The notes below the pieces were generated by a model that saw only the letters and a program-made list of their open reading frames with translations, had not been told where the DNA came from and ran no database searches. This document shows positions 24,790-37,002 of a stretch of DNA of 64,000 bases, piece by piece. The DNA lies in contig JACGWO010000003.1 of the NCBI GenBank assembly GCA_034509735.1, positions 42,082,873 through 42,146,872 of the forward strand. Direction: 5' to 3'. A program made the position numbers and the translations under genes. The stretch comes from Sesamum alatum (Eukaryota; Streptophyta; Magnoliopsida; Lamiales; Pedaliaceae). Each line of letters opens with the position of its first letter. Within the stretch, counting starts at the first letter, position 1.

Positions 24790-25830
24790 CATAGTGGGTC
24801 GAGTTGGGTCAATTCAGCCCAGGATTGGAATAACTTAAAAAATGAGTTAGTTTGGATTAGGCCCGCTTTGGATTGGGCTGGGTCTATCAGGCTGGGTTAG
24901 TGGTCCGGCCCAATTGGGCAAATTGTTTTTTTTTTTTTTTAATAATTCATGGTAATTTTTATTTTATTCTTCTCAGTTGATATTACTAGGTTTTTTAAAC
25001 TTTGAAACTTTAAAACTTTTATTTTTATTGTTCTACTTCTATAGTTGATGAATTGAAAATTTGTCCCATAATACTTAACGATGAGAAAGACAAAGAAGTT
25101 GTTACTAATGTATAATCAATAATTTAATATGAATTGTTTGAGTTGTTCTATTATGAATAATTTTATTTGTACTTGAAATTCTTTTTCGATTTGAATTTGA
25201 GTTAGATTATGAACAATTAGTTTTATTTGTAATTGATATATTAATTTTTTTTTTATATATATTTATCAACAAATAAAAATTTTTAAAAAAATTAAAAAAA
25301 CCGGCTCTATTAGGTTAGACCCGTCCCGGCGGGTTTTGTACCGGGGCGGGGTGGGACCCGGGTCCACCAAAACCCGCCCCATACCCACCCTGTTGCCACC
25401 CCTAATATCGATATTGTCCGCGTGAACAATATAATCTTTCAAAATCGATGTATGAGGTGATGATGTTGTAAAAGTTTCCAGTAGTCTATTTAAATATTTT
25501 ATTCTTCAATATTAAAAACACATTTTGATTTTGTAGTAGTCATAATAGAATGGTCGTGAAGGCCTTCTAGAAGAAGGGGAAGGAGTAGAACTAACATTAG
25601 AGGAAAAAGATTTTTTTTTCAAACATGTACATTATGGGAAAAAAATAATTAAATAGGTCCAAACGGTCCTGGACCGATCCTGGACTGGGCCTCAAATGGA
25701 TTGATTCATGGGTTGGGTCTGGATTTATAATTGAACCCAATTGGGGTCCATTTAATGACCCAGGACCACCTAAAGACCGATCATGAACAGTAGTGGGCTG
25801 GTAACCCGACCCACTATACACCTTGACTTC
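24790..25830. mobile_element. Degenerate GGGT/GGCCC-rich element, possibly hAT
   Basis: Two blocks (24790-24920 and 25300-25410) rich in GGGTTGGG, GGCCC and ACCCG words bracket an AT-rich core. The right block ends TTGCCACCCCTA, the complement of the AGGGGTGGCAA end common to plant hAT MITEs. A third similar block lies at 25640-25820. No duplication was identified. Confidence 0.4.
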
Positions 25831-26045
25831 AAACTATAGAATAATTTTAATTTTTAAAAAAAATTGTTATTAGGAACGTGGAATCCCAAATTTAAATCCA
25901 TCCTAAACTATTTTTAAAAAATAAATTAATTAAATTGAAATTTGATTATAACAGTAAATGGTAAAATATTTTCAAGTATATATGAAGCCGCATATTGTTA
26001 CTGTAACACAGCAGTAAACCCAATATCTATCAAAAAGTAAGATGT

Positions 26046-29000
26046 TTAAGGCCTCCACGGCGGCGGTGGCGGGGGGCTCGTCGGATACAAGGGCGGCACG
26101 TTGGTGAAAATTGTGTTCTTGTCGACTCCAATGCCGCCGCTGGAGGTGAGAGAAACCAGGGCGGCCACTAGGCCGGCGTTGCCCGCCACCGTGGGCTCGG
26201 TGTAGCTGTAATTAGTACGGACGTCCCTGAATTTGTCGAAGCGGTCGGGGCCGCCGACCATGGCGCCGGAGATGGTGTTGGGATTGGGAGTGGCGGCGTC
26301 GCGCCAGCGCCATCCGCCGGTGCAGGAGTACTTGACTTTGTTGTTGGGGATGGAGGCGCCCCGGTGGTGGACGTGCCTCGGGTATTTGGATCCGTACCCG
26401 ACCACGTAGCTCATGTTCATCGGGTTGGCACCTAGTATATAATCCATCTTTTTTTTTTTCAAAAAAAAAGAAAAGAAATCAAATTAAATTGGGTTAAAAA
26501 ACAGAAGAATATAAATATTAATTAGATTAAATAATAAATTCCCTATATTATAATTCATCTTTTTTTTTTTTGCAAAAAACAAGGGTTAAAAGCATAAGAA
26601 TATATTAATGCAATCAAATAATCAATTAACTTTTTAATTAATTATAACAAAAATTAAAATTCCAAACTAAAAATGTTTTTAAATACTCCTCTAATTTTTT
26701 AATTATGTTTTTGTTGAATAATACGTTGTATTAGGATTAATGTATTTGACTTTGTTTGGATGATTCATATTACAAAGAATTTCAATTTTGTAAAATATTT
26801 ATGGATTTCAAATTCAATTAATATAGAGTGATTTGAAATGCTTACTTCAAATTCTTAACTCAAATTCAAATTCTTTCCTTAAGCTGTGTTTGGATGAAAT
26901 AATTTGATTTAAGAAATAGATTTGAATGAATTATTTCAAATTAAATAATTTTGAAATCCATCACCATATGATGAAATATAGTTTAAAATGAGAATTCAAA
27001 AATTTGAGATTCTTGACAGCATTGAATTATCCAAACAACTTCAGTGGATTTGTTCTTATGAATTTGAAATTCTTAGTTTCAAATCTATCGATCCAAATGT
27101 AGCAATAATAAGTTTCAAATTCTTTATATGAAATCATTTTTGCAAGTCCTTCATACAAATCTAAATCCATCAATTCAAATATAACCTAATATAATTTTAG
27201 TATATGGTAAATCGTAGCTCAAACATTAACACGATTATGACATATTCCAAATATATTTTATCTCCACATATATAGCTTCCTATGCATGTTATTTTATAAT
27301 TGGGAAAAATGCAATTACCCCCCTTGTGATATGCAAAATGTGCAAAAAAAAAACTCCTGTAAAAAAATAAATAGCAATTTACCTTCTGTATTTTAAAAAA
27401 TGGAACAAAAAACCTCCTAAAAACGGAGCAAAAAACCCCCTGGTGGAGGGGATGTTTGTTGCATTTTGAATAACACATGAAGGTAAATTGCTAGTTATTT
27501 TTTTACAGGGGGTAATTGCTCTTTTTGATTAACATAGGGGGGCAAATTGCATTTAACCCTTTTATAATTGAAGATAATCGATTTTTTTAATTTTTTTTCT
27601 TTTTCTTTTAGCCTCTCTAATTTAAGATTTAATTTATATATATATATACCTGAGAAGTGGCGAAATCTTTAAGGACAGTGAGTGGAACAAAATCAGGGCC
27701 ACAGTTCCAGCCCGGAATCCCACTGGCATTCAAGTAATCTGCAAACACTGATGCCAAAAATGCTGCATTTGCAACATACTGCAAATTTTGTGCTTTCCCA
27801 TGGTTCAATTCTATCATTCCTCCTGCAGACACAAAACATCACCTTGTTAAACGATCATTTCATCTAAAAATTTAAACAAAAACTCATGACCTGATAATCA
27901 TGTTACCGCCCTCATCTACAACGTGACAACATACTCAAACAAAAAATTAGAAAACAAAAACAAAATGGCAGACTAACAAAAGGTTGCTCTCCCTCAATAA
28001 TAAAGTATAGATGGCATAAATATGCTGCTCTGACGTACCTCGAGTCCAGTTAAAAACGTTGTATTTGCGCAAGTAAGAGCACATTGTAAGGCCAGTGACA
28101 TTATGGTAACTCTTGAGCATGTCCTCATAAGGGTATCCAGGGCTCAAGAACAACCTTATTCTTGTCAAGATGAGCATTGCAGCAGGCAACTTGTTGTCCC
28201 AACTCAAAACACTCAAATCAGGGCTCATGTAGAAGGCCTTGGAGTTCTTGGGCAGGCCTGCATTTGTAGCCAGTGAGAAGTAGGAATTGTTGCCTGTGGC
28301 ATAGAACAGCCATGCTGCACCCCACATGAACTCATCAAAGTAGCCTGTGGAGTTGTAGAATGGCTCTATGAAAGGGTTCCCTCTTGAGTAGGCCGTTCTT
28401 TTCCCAAAGTCCCGGGCGAAGTCGAACACCGTCTCCGCCCCCCGGCTCAGCTTCTTTGAGTAGGTAGGGTCGTCCCGGAACACGATGGAGGCGGCGGCCA
28501 TCGCGGCTGCCATTTCTCCCGCTAGGTCCGGCCCGGACGTCGTGGTCTGGACCCTCCGTGGGTAGTCCATGTCTTCCGGCCTTTGCCAGCAGTAGTGGTC
28601 GTCTGGGGTCTGGGTACCGTTTTGTGATCCACCGACCTGCGGTCAAAGTTGTTCATTTGGTGTTTTCATACTCGATGCATATGGAAACACTAACAAGTGA
28701 ACGAAAAGTCACATACTAAGTGTATCTATAATTGATTTGGTTCGACCAAACAAGAATTTTCCATAGATGTACGTACCTGACTGTAAATGTGGTTGATTCT
28801 TGTAGCGGAGGAATTGAAGGTACGGAGCAGATAATCGTTGCCCCATTTGATGAGGTCTCGAACGTGATCATACTCTCCGATGGCACGATATTTGTGCTCG
28901 TATTCGATCACACTCCAACTTAGCATCGTCATTGCGAACGACATGGGGAAATTGAACTTGGTGTTGTCTCCGGCATCATAGTACCCTCCCACCAGCCCTC

Positions 29001-32000
29001 CTTTAAGATCCGTTTGGTTCAACCCGTCTTGTAACCCGGAATCCCCTCTCCATGGGATACCATTGTTCTTGGGCAATTTTCCGGCTGCAAGAAAGAAATA
29101 AGAAAAAGTAAAATAAATTTTCATGCAAATTTTATAGAAAACTCCATTTTTTTTATAATTATATTTTTATTTTAAATAATTGGTATTTTTTTTTTGTATT
29201 ATATCTATACTAATATAAAAAGAAAAGGCCTTTTCAACTCACAAACGACGATTAATGACACCGCGACACTAATTCTTTTTGTTATGCCAATAATATCTTT
29301 AAGATAGTTGTCTTTCTTTTCTTTCTTTTTATCTGTGAATATATTGTGTTGGTTTATATATATATATATATATAATTTTCTTTATTTACAATAAATTTAA
29401 AATGTGCAATATTATTTTATATGCACGGAGGGACAATGTGCCATGACGACTAGTTTTACATATACATGCCGCGTCAAAAGTATATTTATGAGTATATTTT
29501 ATACACATGATTATATACAATAAATGCAATATAAGATGAAATATTAATTTAAAACAGATATTTAAATAAAACCTTGTATACTTTGAGAAACAAACCTATT
29601 CACTCTAATTCTTTTCAGAAATAAAAAGATATACCTATTTTTTATAATTATGCAAATAGTGGCATTCAAATTATGTGTGTATATTTAATTTTGGTCGAAA
29701 ATAATGTACAGTTAATTTATGCTTTTTATTAAGTGGGAGAACTTTAGAGTTACCACGATGGTTGACAAGATGTGAATTGTCTAAAGTATCCTTCATATAC
29801 TTATTTATTTACAAATAACTATATTCTTCTGTTAATTAATTATTCATAAACATTTAAAATTAATTTAGATTATTTGTTCTGATTACTTATTTATTTATTT
29901 TTTTTATTCAATTACATAAATGTAATAAAAGATAATTATGCACACACATAAAGCGTGCAGTTCATTTTGCTAGTCATAGAATTAAGGATAACATTGGCAA
30001 CACCTAAGTTTAGGTCCAAATACAAAATATCCCATCTTTTTTTGCAAAATTACATGTATACCCGTTAGTGTAATATTTTTCAATAAGTGTTTCTGTAAAT
30101 TTTTGCATTTGAATAGGGGCGTAATTATAATTACAACTACAATCTCAAAAAATATATTTATAATAATTTTACAAAAAGAATACAGTGTTTGTGTATTTGA
30201 ACCTATCATTAGCAGAGTAAATGTTGATTTACCCATTTAGGAATTAATTACAAAGATCAAATTCATAAAATTGAAATGTATTTATCATAAATCATAGAGA
30301 AAGATGACAAAATTGTGAATGTAAAGGCAAGAATTAGACAACCTTTTAATATAAAGTCAAAGCTCTCATCTCCTTACTTACATACCATAAAATCAGAACA
30401 ACCACTTCTTGACGGAATCAACGACGTGACCTCCCAACCAAATAAATTATATAAAGAAATATTCATTTACCATCTAAAAAATGAAATCATAATTATATAT
30501 TTAAAAATTCAAAAATTATTTCTTTGTAAATTTCACATATAAAATCAAGGGATTAAAATATACGAAAAAGAAATAAATATTTATATATACACGTCGAAGA
30601 TTTTTTTTTATTAAAAAAAGAGTCAAATTATCAACAGCCATATATTCTTCAAAACGTGTATACCACCTCAGTCCTCTTCTTTCCGTTTCTTTTTTTTTTC
30701 TTTTAGAAAAAGTGTAAAATAGAATATTAATTACTATAAAAGTCAATGACTTTTTTAAGCTATAAAGCATAATTAAATAATTAAATAAGGCATGATATCA
30801 AATGTTATTGGCGCACACGTATTTTCCCTTAACCGATTGATGTTAATTGATTTTGACCCCTTTTTTTTATTATTGGACAATATTCATAAAAACTCATCAC
30901 ATTGCATCCACCTAATTTTGGACAATCCATATTCACACACCAGAAGAAAATTCATATTCGCTATGAACTAAAATTATGGTAAATAATTATTATTAATTAT
31001 GGTTGAACAAAAATTGTTGTAAAAATTTAAATTATCTATCATGAAAATTCTTTTTGTCATGGTTATGAGCCATAATAAATATTTTTACGATGACTTTTAG
31101 CCATGGCAGTTTTAACCACACTCGCAAATATTACGGCTAATAACCGTTATATGACCATGATGAATGATTATTCACTACGGCTATTTGCTTTTAACCGTGA
31201 CAATCAGCCATAGTTAAAAGTTAAATTTTTTCTAGTGACAGCAAGAAAAAATGTGAATAGCAACGGCATACATTACTTGTCAAATAGTGAAAACGCTAAT
31301 CATAGATTGGCAACAAATTTTGTAAGAATTTTCCTTGATAATCAGTATCGAAAAATTTTACAGCTATTAAACCATTTTCTTATAATCTATTTTCATTTTA
31401 AATTATCACATATAATATTTTATACACATAATTTGTATATATTTCAGTCATTCTCGAAGTATTTAATTTACTTTTTTTTTTAGGGAAGAAATTTACTCAT
31501 AATCTACTAATTAAACCCTTCATAATTTTAAGATAAATTCAGTCTTAAATGCGCAAATTACGCGTTTTCGCTATCTTTGTGCAAACTCATTCAAGATTTC
31601 TTATTTTATATTACAAAATCAAGTACTAGATTGCAAGAACTAGTAATCTTAGTCGATTTTATAAATGACGCGCCTAATTAATCACACACGGGTTCACACT
31701 TATATTTCGTCTCGCCAAAAACCCCATAAAATAAAAGTAAAAGCACAATTAAATAATAAATTAAATTAAAAAGATCGATGGGAACGTACATTTTTGGGCA
31801 TTGAAGAAGAGAAGGGCTTTGTGGAGGGCGACGGTGTAATTATCCGGGGCCGGAGGGTGCGGCTTGTGCTTGGGTATGGATTTGGCAATGATGATCGGTA
31901 GACCGATCACGAAAAACGCGACCACGATGGACCCTAGGGTCCATTTCAACGCGGTCTGACTACACACGATGCATTCAAGATCGATATACTTCTTCTTCTT

Positions 32001-32171
32001 CTTCTTATCCGACGGCCCTAATAGCCAACTTTGTTGCGTCTCGTCCAAGGTATGGTGGTACCCTTGGTGGGATATCGACGACCTATCCCAATCCATGTTC
32101 CGACTTTTTTCATCCTCAGTGGTGGAGTCAGCTCCGTTGATCTCCAACGTCCCTCCCCAATGATTATGCAT
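26046..32171 (-). CDS. KOR2: KORRIGAN-type membrane-anchored endo-1,4-beta-glucanase (GH9A), 5 exons
   Basis: Exons on the minus strand: 32171-31790, 29084-28777, 28636-28039, 27822-27650, 26447-26046, giving 620 residues in one consistent frame. It is a type II membrane protein. The cytosolic tail carries the polarised-targeting type motifs LL (50-51) and YIDL (62-65), a transmembrane helix lies at about 74-96, and the rest is an extracytosolic GH9 domain. Catalytic features are GGYYDAGD (Asp164, Asp167), RHVHHRGAS (about 511-519) and [11 protein letters not shown] (Glu571). The C-terminus is the Pro-rich tail ending WRP that is typical of GH9A. It trims glucan chains during cellulose synthesis at the plasma membrane or Golgi. 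Length and neighbours favour KOR2 over KOR1 or KOR3. Start ATG at 32171 is chosen because it begins the conserved [11 protein letters not shown] segment. Intron 1 (2.7 kb) and intron 4 carry transposons. Confidence 0.93.
26749..27190. repeat. AT-rich fold-back MITE in KOR2-like intron 4
   Basis: The GTTTGGATGA-type sequences at 26753 and 26889, with TTTGAATT/AATTCAAA words throughout and AAATCCATCAATTCAAAT at the right, give extensive self-complementarity. There is no coding sequence. The ends are not precise. Confidence 0.4.
27302..27559. mobile_element. MULE MITE in intron 4 of the KOR2-like gene
   Basis: A 258-bp element bounded by a perfect 10-bp duplication, TTTTATAATT (27292-27301 and 27560-27569). 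The termini are GGGAAAAATGCAATTACCCC (left) and GGGTTAAATGCAATTTGCCC (right, complemented), and the inverted pairing covers nearly the whole element. Its end type matches the MULEs at 14278 and 39553. Confidence 0.9.
29204..29453 (+). mobile_element. Short non-autonomous Helitron in KOR2-like intron 1
   Basis: A 250-bp element begins TCTATACTAATATAAAAAG and ends ATGTGCCATGACGACTAG. It is inserted exactly between A and T, as Helitrons do, with no target duplication. It shares the GATTAATGACACCGC motif with the copies at 13286 and 17721. Confidence 0.78.
29690..29973 (+). mobile_element. Probable second Helitron-like copy, truncated 5' end
   Basis: The segment from AGAACTTTAGAGTTACCACG to a CTAG-T end at about 29970 is similar to the sequence at 32865-33090 (GGATTAGAGTAACCAT, then GTTGAC and a GCGTGCA word near the end). 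The boundaries are uncertain. Confidence 0.4.
29990..30240. mobile_element. MULE-like MITE relic in KOR2-like intron 1
   Basis: The left end, GGATAACATTGGCAACACC, and the right end, complemented, GGGTAAATCAACATTTACTC, pair imperfectly. Inner blocks GGTCCAAATACA and GGTTCAAATACAC pair better. No duplication is visible. A half copy with similar words lies at 55780-55980. Confidence 0.45.
30938..31237. mobile_element. CACTA-type MITE, 300 bp, in KOR2-like intron 1
   Basis: The left end is CACCAGAAGAAAATTC and the right end, complemented, CACTAGAAAAAATTTAAC. A perfect 3-bp duplication, ACA, flanks it at 30935-30937 and 31238-31240, the size expected for CACTA (EnSpm) elements. Internal paired TTATGG/CCATAA motifs match the elements at 12699 and 54693. 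Confidence 0.82.
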
Positions 32172-32489
32172 AATTTTTTTTTTCAAAAAAAAAAATTATC
32201 GTCCTGTGGTCATAATAATAACATATATAATTACCCCATAAAAAAATTACAGAATTAATGACGTAGTCAAATAAATTGAATCTTGACAAGAAATAATTAT
32301 GAATTAATGCGCATTCATGCACACTCACACACACACAAATTTATGAGTAATTATAACTTTTTAATTAAGGGGGGAAAATAATTATGATTCTTATAGAAAA
32401 TATTTACTTACCCGGAAATTTTTGATGAAATATATATTCCGGCGATCGGAAAGTCGAAAAATCACCGGTTTTCTTCTGAATCCACCATT

Positions 32490-32526
32490 CTCTCTCTCTC
32501 TCTAGGGGATCTCTCTCTCTCTCTCA
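32490..32526 (-). promoter_or_regulatory. CT-rich leader of the KOR2-like gene
   Basis: Two CT runs on the plus strand (GA on the gene strand) about 320-355 bp upstream of the ATG, in the likely 5' leader or core promoter. A TATA-like AT repeat at 32748-32775 lies further upstream. The transcription start is not determined. Confidence 0.4.
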
Positions 32527-32539
32527 TTCCATGTTGTTA

Positions 32540-34380
32540 TACATACAGATATATATACAGGAGAACTGTATGTATATGCTGGAGAAAATAAATAAAAAAA
32601 TAAAAAATAAAAAGAAGAAGAGGAAGAGAAAGTTGACTTGGATGGGTTTCTGATATGAAAGTTAAAGGTTTTGTTTGAGAGTCTGAAATGAAGACTGAAA
32701 GCTGGAGTGATGCTGGAATTATTTATGTCAAGAATACACACAAATACATATATATATATATATATATCTATATAAAGAAAAATAAATAAATAAATAATAG
32801 AGAAGATTTTGATAAATTGATGTAATTTATATATAAAGATTTATACTATTTATTAAATGTGAGGGGATTAGAGTAACCATTTCTGGTTGTCAATATGTAT
32901 GTTGACTAAAATACTCTCGACATATATACTTGTTTTTACATGAAATGATCGTCTCTTTGAATTTTTCTATCAATACTATTCTATTCGTGAACATTCAAAA
33001 ATAATAAAACTTATTTAAGAAATTATCATGTCCACTCAATTCTTCTCTTTATAATTAAACACGTTGTGCTTGCGTGCATATGATAAATAATCTTTCACGC
33101 ATTAAAATATGTTATAAATAAGAACAAAATACATAAATATATCCAACACATCATGTTTCACAAAAAGAAAAAGAAAGAAAGAAAGAGAAAGCAATTTAAG
33201 AGTACTATAGACATAACAAGAAAAATGATGTAATAGTGGTGTAAAAAAACCCGTAGTTTGTGAGTGAAAACTATCTTCTATTCTTATATTCGTATGGATA
33301 TATAAATATAATAAAATTTTATATTATTCACATGCATCAAGTGTACGGTGTATTAAGTATATATATTAATTATGAATTTTAATGGCATATATCTAGAATA
33401 GCATAATTATAATTAAGTGGGCATAATTGAAAAAGGGAAAAAAGAAATTATTATACTATTAGTAGACTAAAAGACATATATGAGGTAGGTTTTTGCATAT
33501 CTGGACAAACAAAATCAAGGGCACATTAATTTAAAATAGGGAAAATAATAATAATAATAATACTATTACTAGTACTAAATGACACATATGGGGTAGGTTT
33601 TAGGCAGCATTATTTACCTCCAAAAATTAGTTTATTTCCAAATGCAATAATAATAACAATGCCAATAATAATAACTGAATTATTTTCTGTAATATAATTA
33701 AGTAATATTAGATGATTAATTTTTTACCAAAATACATCCAAGGAAAGTAAACAATTGATACATAAATTTAAACACACACACAAATACTTATAATTAATAT
33801 ATTTCTTTTACATAAATGTACAATTATAATCAAATATATAAATATTATTTATTTCATATTTTTCAGAGTCATAAAGATTGAAATTATTAAATTTCCTATT
33901 AATTTATTTTCACGACGACATATGATTTAGTTGTATAATAATTATTTGATATCGCGATTCACCCCATATTTATTATTTGTCGAAGCTTTAGATAAAAGAA
34001 ATTCTTTTTTCTTCCCGTTTAATATAATTTCCGTAGATTAAACATAAATACATGTCCCTTAATTAATTTTTAAGACTAGTTCAACTCTAACAACATTAAT
34101 TAAACAATGTAATTTTCTTTTGGTGTGTAGTGTGTGTAAGTTAATTGGTATTAATCGGTGATTATTTAAATATTACAATCTTTGACATTAATAAAATTTT
34201 AAAATTGGAAGCCAACCGTCATATCCAACTCCTGAAATACAACAACCTGTTCTGGTGACATCAATTCCCCTGATTGGTTGGATGTAGAGGAAAAACATGC
34301 ATATTGCATGCCTTTAGATCTTCTCGAAAATTCTTAATCAAATCGAATCTGATCGAACCCAATAAATTACGTGGCAAGTA
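32540..34380. other. AT-rich intergenic DNA
   Basis: No gene seen. The block 32865-33300 carries the Helitron-family words noted at 29690 and, near 33255-33290, a GTAGTTTGTGAGTGAAAA end related to the copy at 17721, so it is probably one more decayed copy. Confidence 0.4.
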
Positions 34381-34648
34381 ATTTTTTTTTTTTAAGGGAA
34401 AACGATGAATATTATTAATTGAAATAAATCAATTACAATCAGTTCTACCGAACATAGATAATTACATCATACCCTGATAAACAATAGTCACATAAATTAA
34501 TTCGAAACAACACCTTACTATTACGGTATACAAACAATACACAATATACAGTAGACTATTATCTTACGCATTTATGGGATTCAAACCCATGACCTCTAAA
34601 ATTATGGGACATCAACTTTAACTACTAAGTTAAAATATCATTGGTCTT
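34381..34648 (-). mobile_element. tRNA-derived SINE, family A, copy 1
   Basis: Read on the minus strand it starts near a TTAGTAGTTAAAGTTG A-box-like segment, then a B box, GGTTTGAATCC, and ends in a poly-A tail (the T run at 34382-34394 on the plus strand). It is flanked by ACGTGGCAAGTA (34369-34380) and ACATGGCAAGTG (34649-34660), a 12-bp duplication with two mismatches. Closely related to the copy at 35219. Confidence 0.78.
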
Positions 34649-34660
34649 ACATGGCAAGTG

Positions 34661-34870
34661 TTAATGAGGTATTGCTCAAATGGTATGATCGAAGCCTCAC
34701 GACCAAAATATTATGGGATCGAGTTCCACGAATATGATATGTAGTCTATTTTTTTAATATTTTCTTTTTTTTTTATTTTTTTAGTATACTTATTGATTTG
34801 GAATTATCGATGTATTGAGTTAGTTTCTGAATTTGAATGTATTGAAATGATGTAGTAATAAACCAAATCT
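34661..34870 (+). mobile_element. tRNA-derived SINE, family B, copy 2
   Basis: Carries GAGGTATTGCTCAAATGGT (A-box-like), GGGATCGAGTTCC (B-box-like), CACGAATATG, then GATGTATTGAGTTAG and a TAGTAATAA tail. It has the same order of blocks as the next copy at 34885. Confidence 0.65.
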
Positions 34871-34884
34871 TATTGCACAACAAT

Positions 34885-35098
34885 TGCCTATCAATGAGAT
34901 ATTGCTTGAGTGGTGAGGTTAAGGATTCACAATATAAAAATTGTGGGTTAGAGTCACACGAATATGAATATATAGTTTACTTTTATTTTAGTTCAATGTT
35001 TCTTGTTTCCTTTGAGTATATTTGTTTATTCGAAAATATCGATGTATTGAATTAGTTTTTAAATTTAAATATACTGAAATAATGTAGTAATAAGAATC
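34885..35098 (+). mobile_element. tRNA-derived SINE, family B, copy 3
   Basis: GAGATATTGCTTGAGTGGT (A box), GTGGGTTAGAGTC (B box), CACGAATATG, a TTTAGTTC...GAGTATATTTGTT stretch, CGATGTATTGAATTAG and the TAGTAATAAG tail. The 60-residue frame inside is not a gene. Confidence 0.65.
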
Positions 35099-35218
35099 TT
35101 ATTAAAAGAAACCACAACAAATATAATACACTTGTCATATTATTAATCATTTTCCTTAAACTTTTACGTCAATCATATAATAAATACATTACATTTATCG
35201 TGTAATTAATTTAGATCT

Positions 35219-35480
35219 TTTTTTTTTTAATTGGAAACGATGGTTTTATTAATAAAAAATAAAGTGATTACATTTAATCATGTCGGCTATCGATATCGAA
35301 CAAAGACAATTACAAATAATCAAATCAATAATATCACATAAACTAACACCCAACTATTACAGTAGCAAAAAATCATATCACTATACAATAGAAATAACAT
35401 CAACCCACACAGGGGTTCGAACCCGTAACCTCTAAAATCATAAGGTTTTAACTTCGCCAACTACACTAAACCTTCCGCCA
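35219..35480 (-). mobile_element. tRNA-derived SINE, family A, copy 2, with perfect 16-bp duplication
   Basis: On the minus strand: an A box within TTAGTGTAGTTGGCG, a B box GGTTCGAACCC, and a 3' poly-A tail. It is flanked by an exact 16-bp duplication, TAATTAATTTAGATCT, at 35203-35218 and 35481-35496. The perfect duplication indicates a fairly recent insertion. Confidence 0.92.
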
Positions 35481-35719
35481 TAATTAATTTAGATCTATTA
35501 GACTTGATTTGGGCTTCACAAGTAGTAATTATGTGGTGTGGGGATTTGAAAAGGATGAGGAGATTTTCAACTATATGTGTAGATTGTAGACTGTTCAAAC
35601 ATGCACAACTTTTTCTTACTAATTAAATAAAATAGTTAACTAATGTGTGTGTTTGACAGCTAATGATTTGGGGGTTTTTGAAGCATTCATAGGAGGTGGG
35701 CCTGAAAACAAAGAATATT

Positions 35720-36290
35720 CTTTAGCTAAATTTTATTTTATCCCCCTTTATTTTTATAAAATAGCTAAAACCTCCCTTGAATTTTAATAAATTCAGCATG
35801 AAATCCCCTTTCGATTATAAACTAATGGAAGGTGGAGTGGACACGGCAGAAATGTGTTTGAGCTTGATTTTTTGTGTGCTTATACCTTTTTTTGGGCATT
35901 TTTTTTACTAAGATTTCTCTTTGTTCTATATAAGGGACTTGGTCAAATTAATTTATTTTTATAATTGATTATACATATAATATAAATTAAAAGAATTAAT
36001 TAAATGTAGGCCTTTATTTTTTAAAAAATTTAATGGTCGAGATGAATTGATTGGATTTGACAATTTTTATACACTAAAACAATCCAACTGCATAAATTAT
36101 AAATAATATGCAATAGGTAAGGGCATTACGGTTACTTCGTCAAGAACTTAACACCATAGGTGAATTCGACAGAGAGGAGCAAGTGAGATACGTTTCAGAA
36201 AACAACTGAATTTTTTTTCTTATTTTTTAAATAAGGGGATTTTTAGTTGAATTTTTTAAAATATAGGGAGATTTTATGCAATTTGATCAT
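35720..36290. mobile_element. MITE with MULE-like long inverted ends
   Basis: GCTAAATTTTATTTTATCCC on the left pairs with the complement of the right end (AATTGCATAAAATCTCCC), followed by paired AAATTCA and AAATCCCC blocks. The target duplication is unclear. No coding sequence. Confidence 0.5.
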
Positions 36291-37002
36291 ATATCTTTTA
36301 CGTAGAAGCGGTAATTATAGAATTATATTAATATCTTATTAAATAAATAATATATGGGTTCAAAATACACCCATAATTTTTTTTAACTTAAAAATTTATT
36401 TATGTAGTAATTTCTTCTGTTGGAATTGCATCTCATGAAAGTATGCGGGTAGGGGAACCCAAACCCATGTGCCCATTTTTGGAGAATTCAAAGTACACAA
36501 GTGGGTCAACCCGGCCCGTTAGGTTCTTGCCCCAGCCCATACGTCCCCCGGCATATGGATTTAAATGCTAATAATCATAAGAACAAAGAACATATGGATT
36601 TAGCGATGTTCGACAATGTGCCTACGTCCCCCGAAGCGATAAGCAACTATTTCTTTATTATTTTAGAGAATCATCTCAATTAAGTTATAAATACAATATA
36701 TATATATATGTAATTCTTGGTACAATTACAAAATTATTGTATACCATGTTCGTTATTTGGTATATGAGCCATTCCTAGCACAACTCTAGAAAATATGTGG
36801 TCTTTTTTCATCATCTTCTCGTGGAAATGTTTTCTTTGCCTTTTGTTAAGTTTTTCCTCTATCAATAATTATATAAAAAAAAATCTTAAAATTTGTCATG
36901 TTGTCGAATTTTTCATATAATTATAAATTTGAATGGTAATGATGATATCATTAAAAACTTTGTGATTTTTTAATTTTTTCAACTAGCATTATACATCTTA
37001 GA
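36291..37002. other. Intergenic DNA, no gene seen
   Basis: A short frame at 36501-36683 has no recognisable feature. The rest is AT-rich. Confidence 0.4.

Noticed and set aside
26046..26462. Start codon for a separate 138-residue protein at 26462
   Set aside because: The sequence is the last exon of the KOR2-like gene; the upstream residues are intron poly-A read as Lys.
31969..32258. Plus-strand frames over the KOR2-like first exon
   Set aside because: Antisense to a conserved coding exon; no independent support.
35400..35470. tRNA gene
   Set aside because: A and B boxes are present but no cloverleaf is formed, and poly-A plus a 16-bp duplication identify a SINE.
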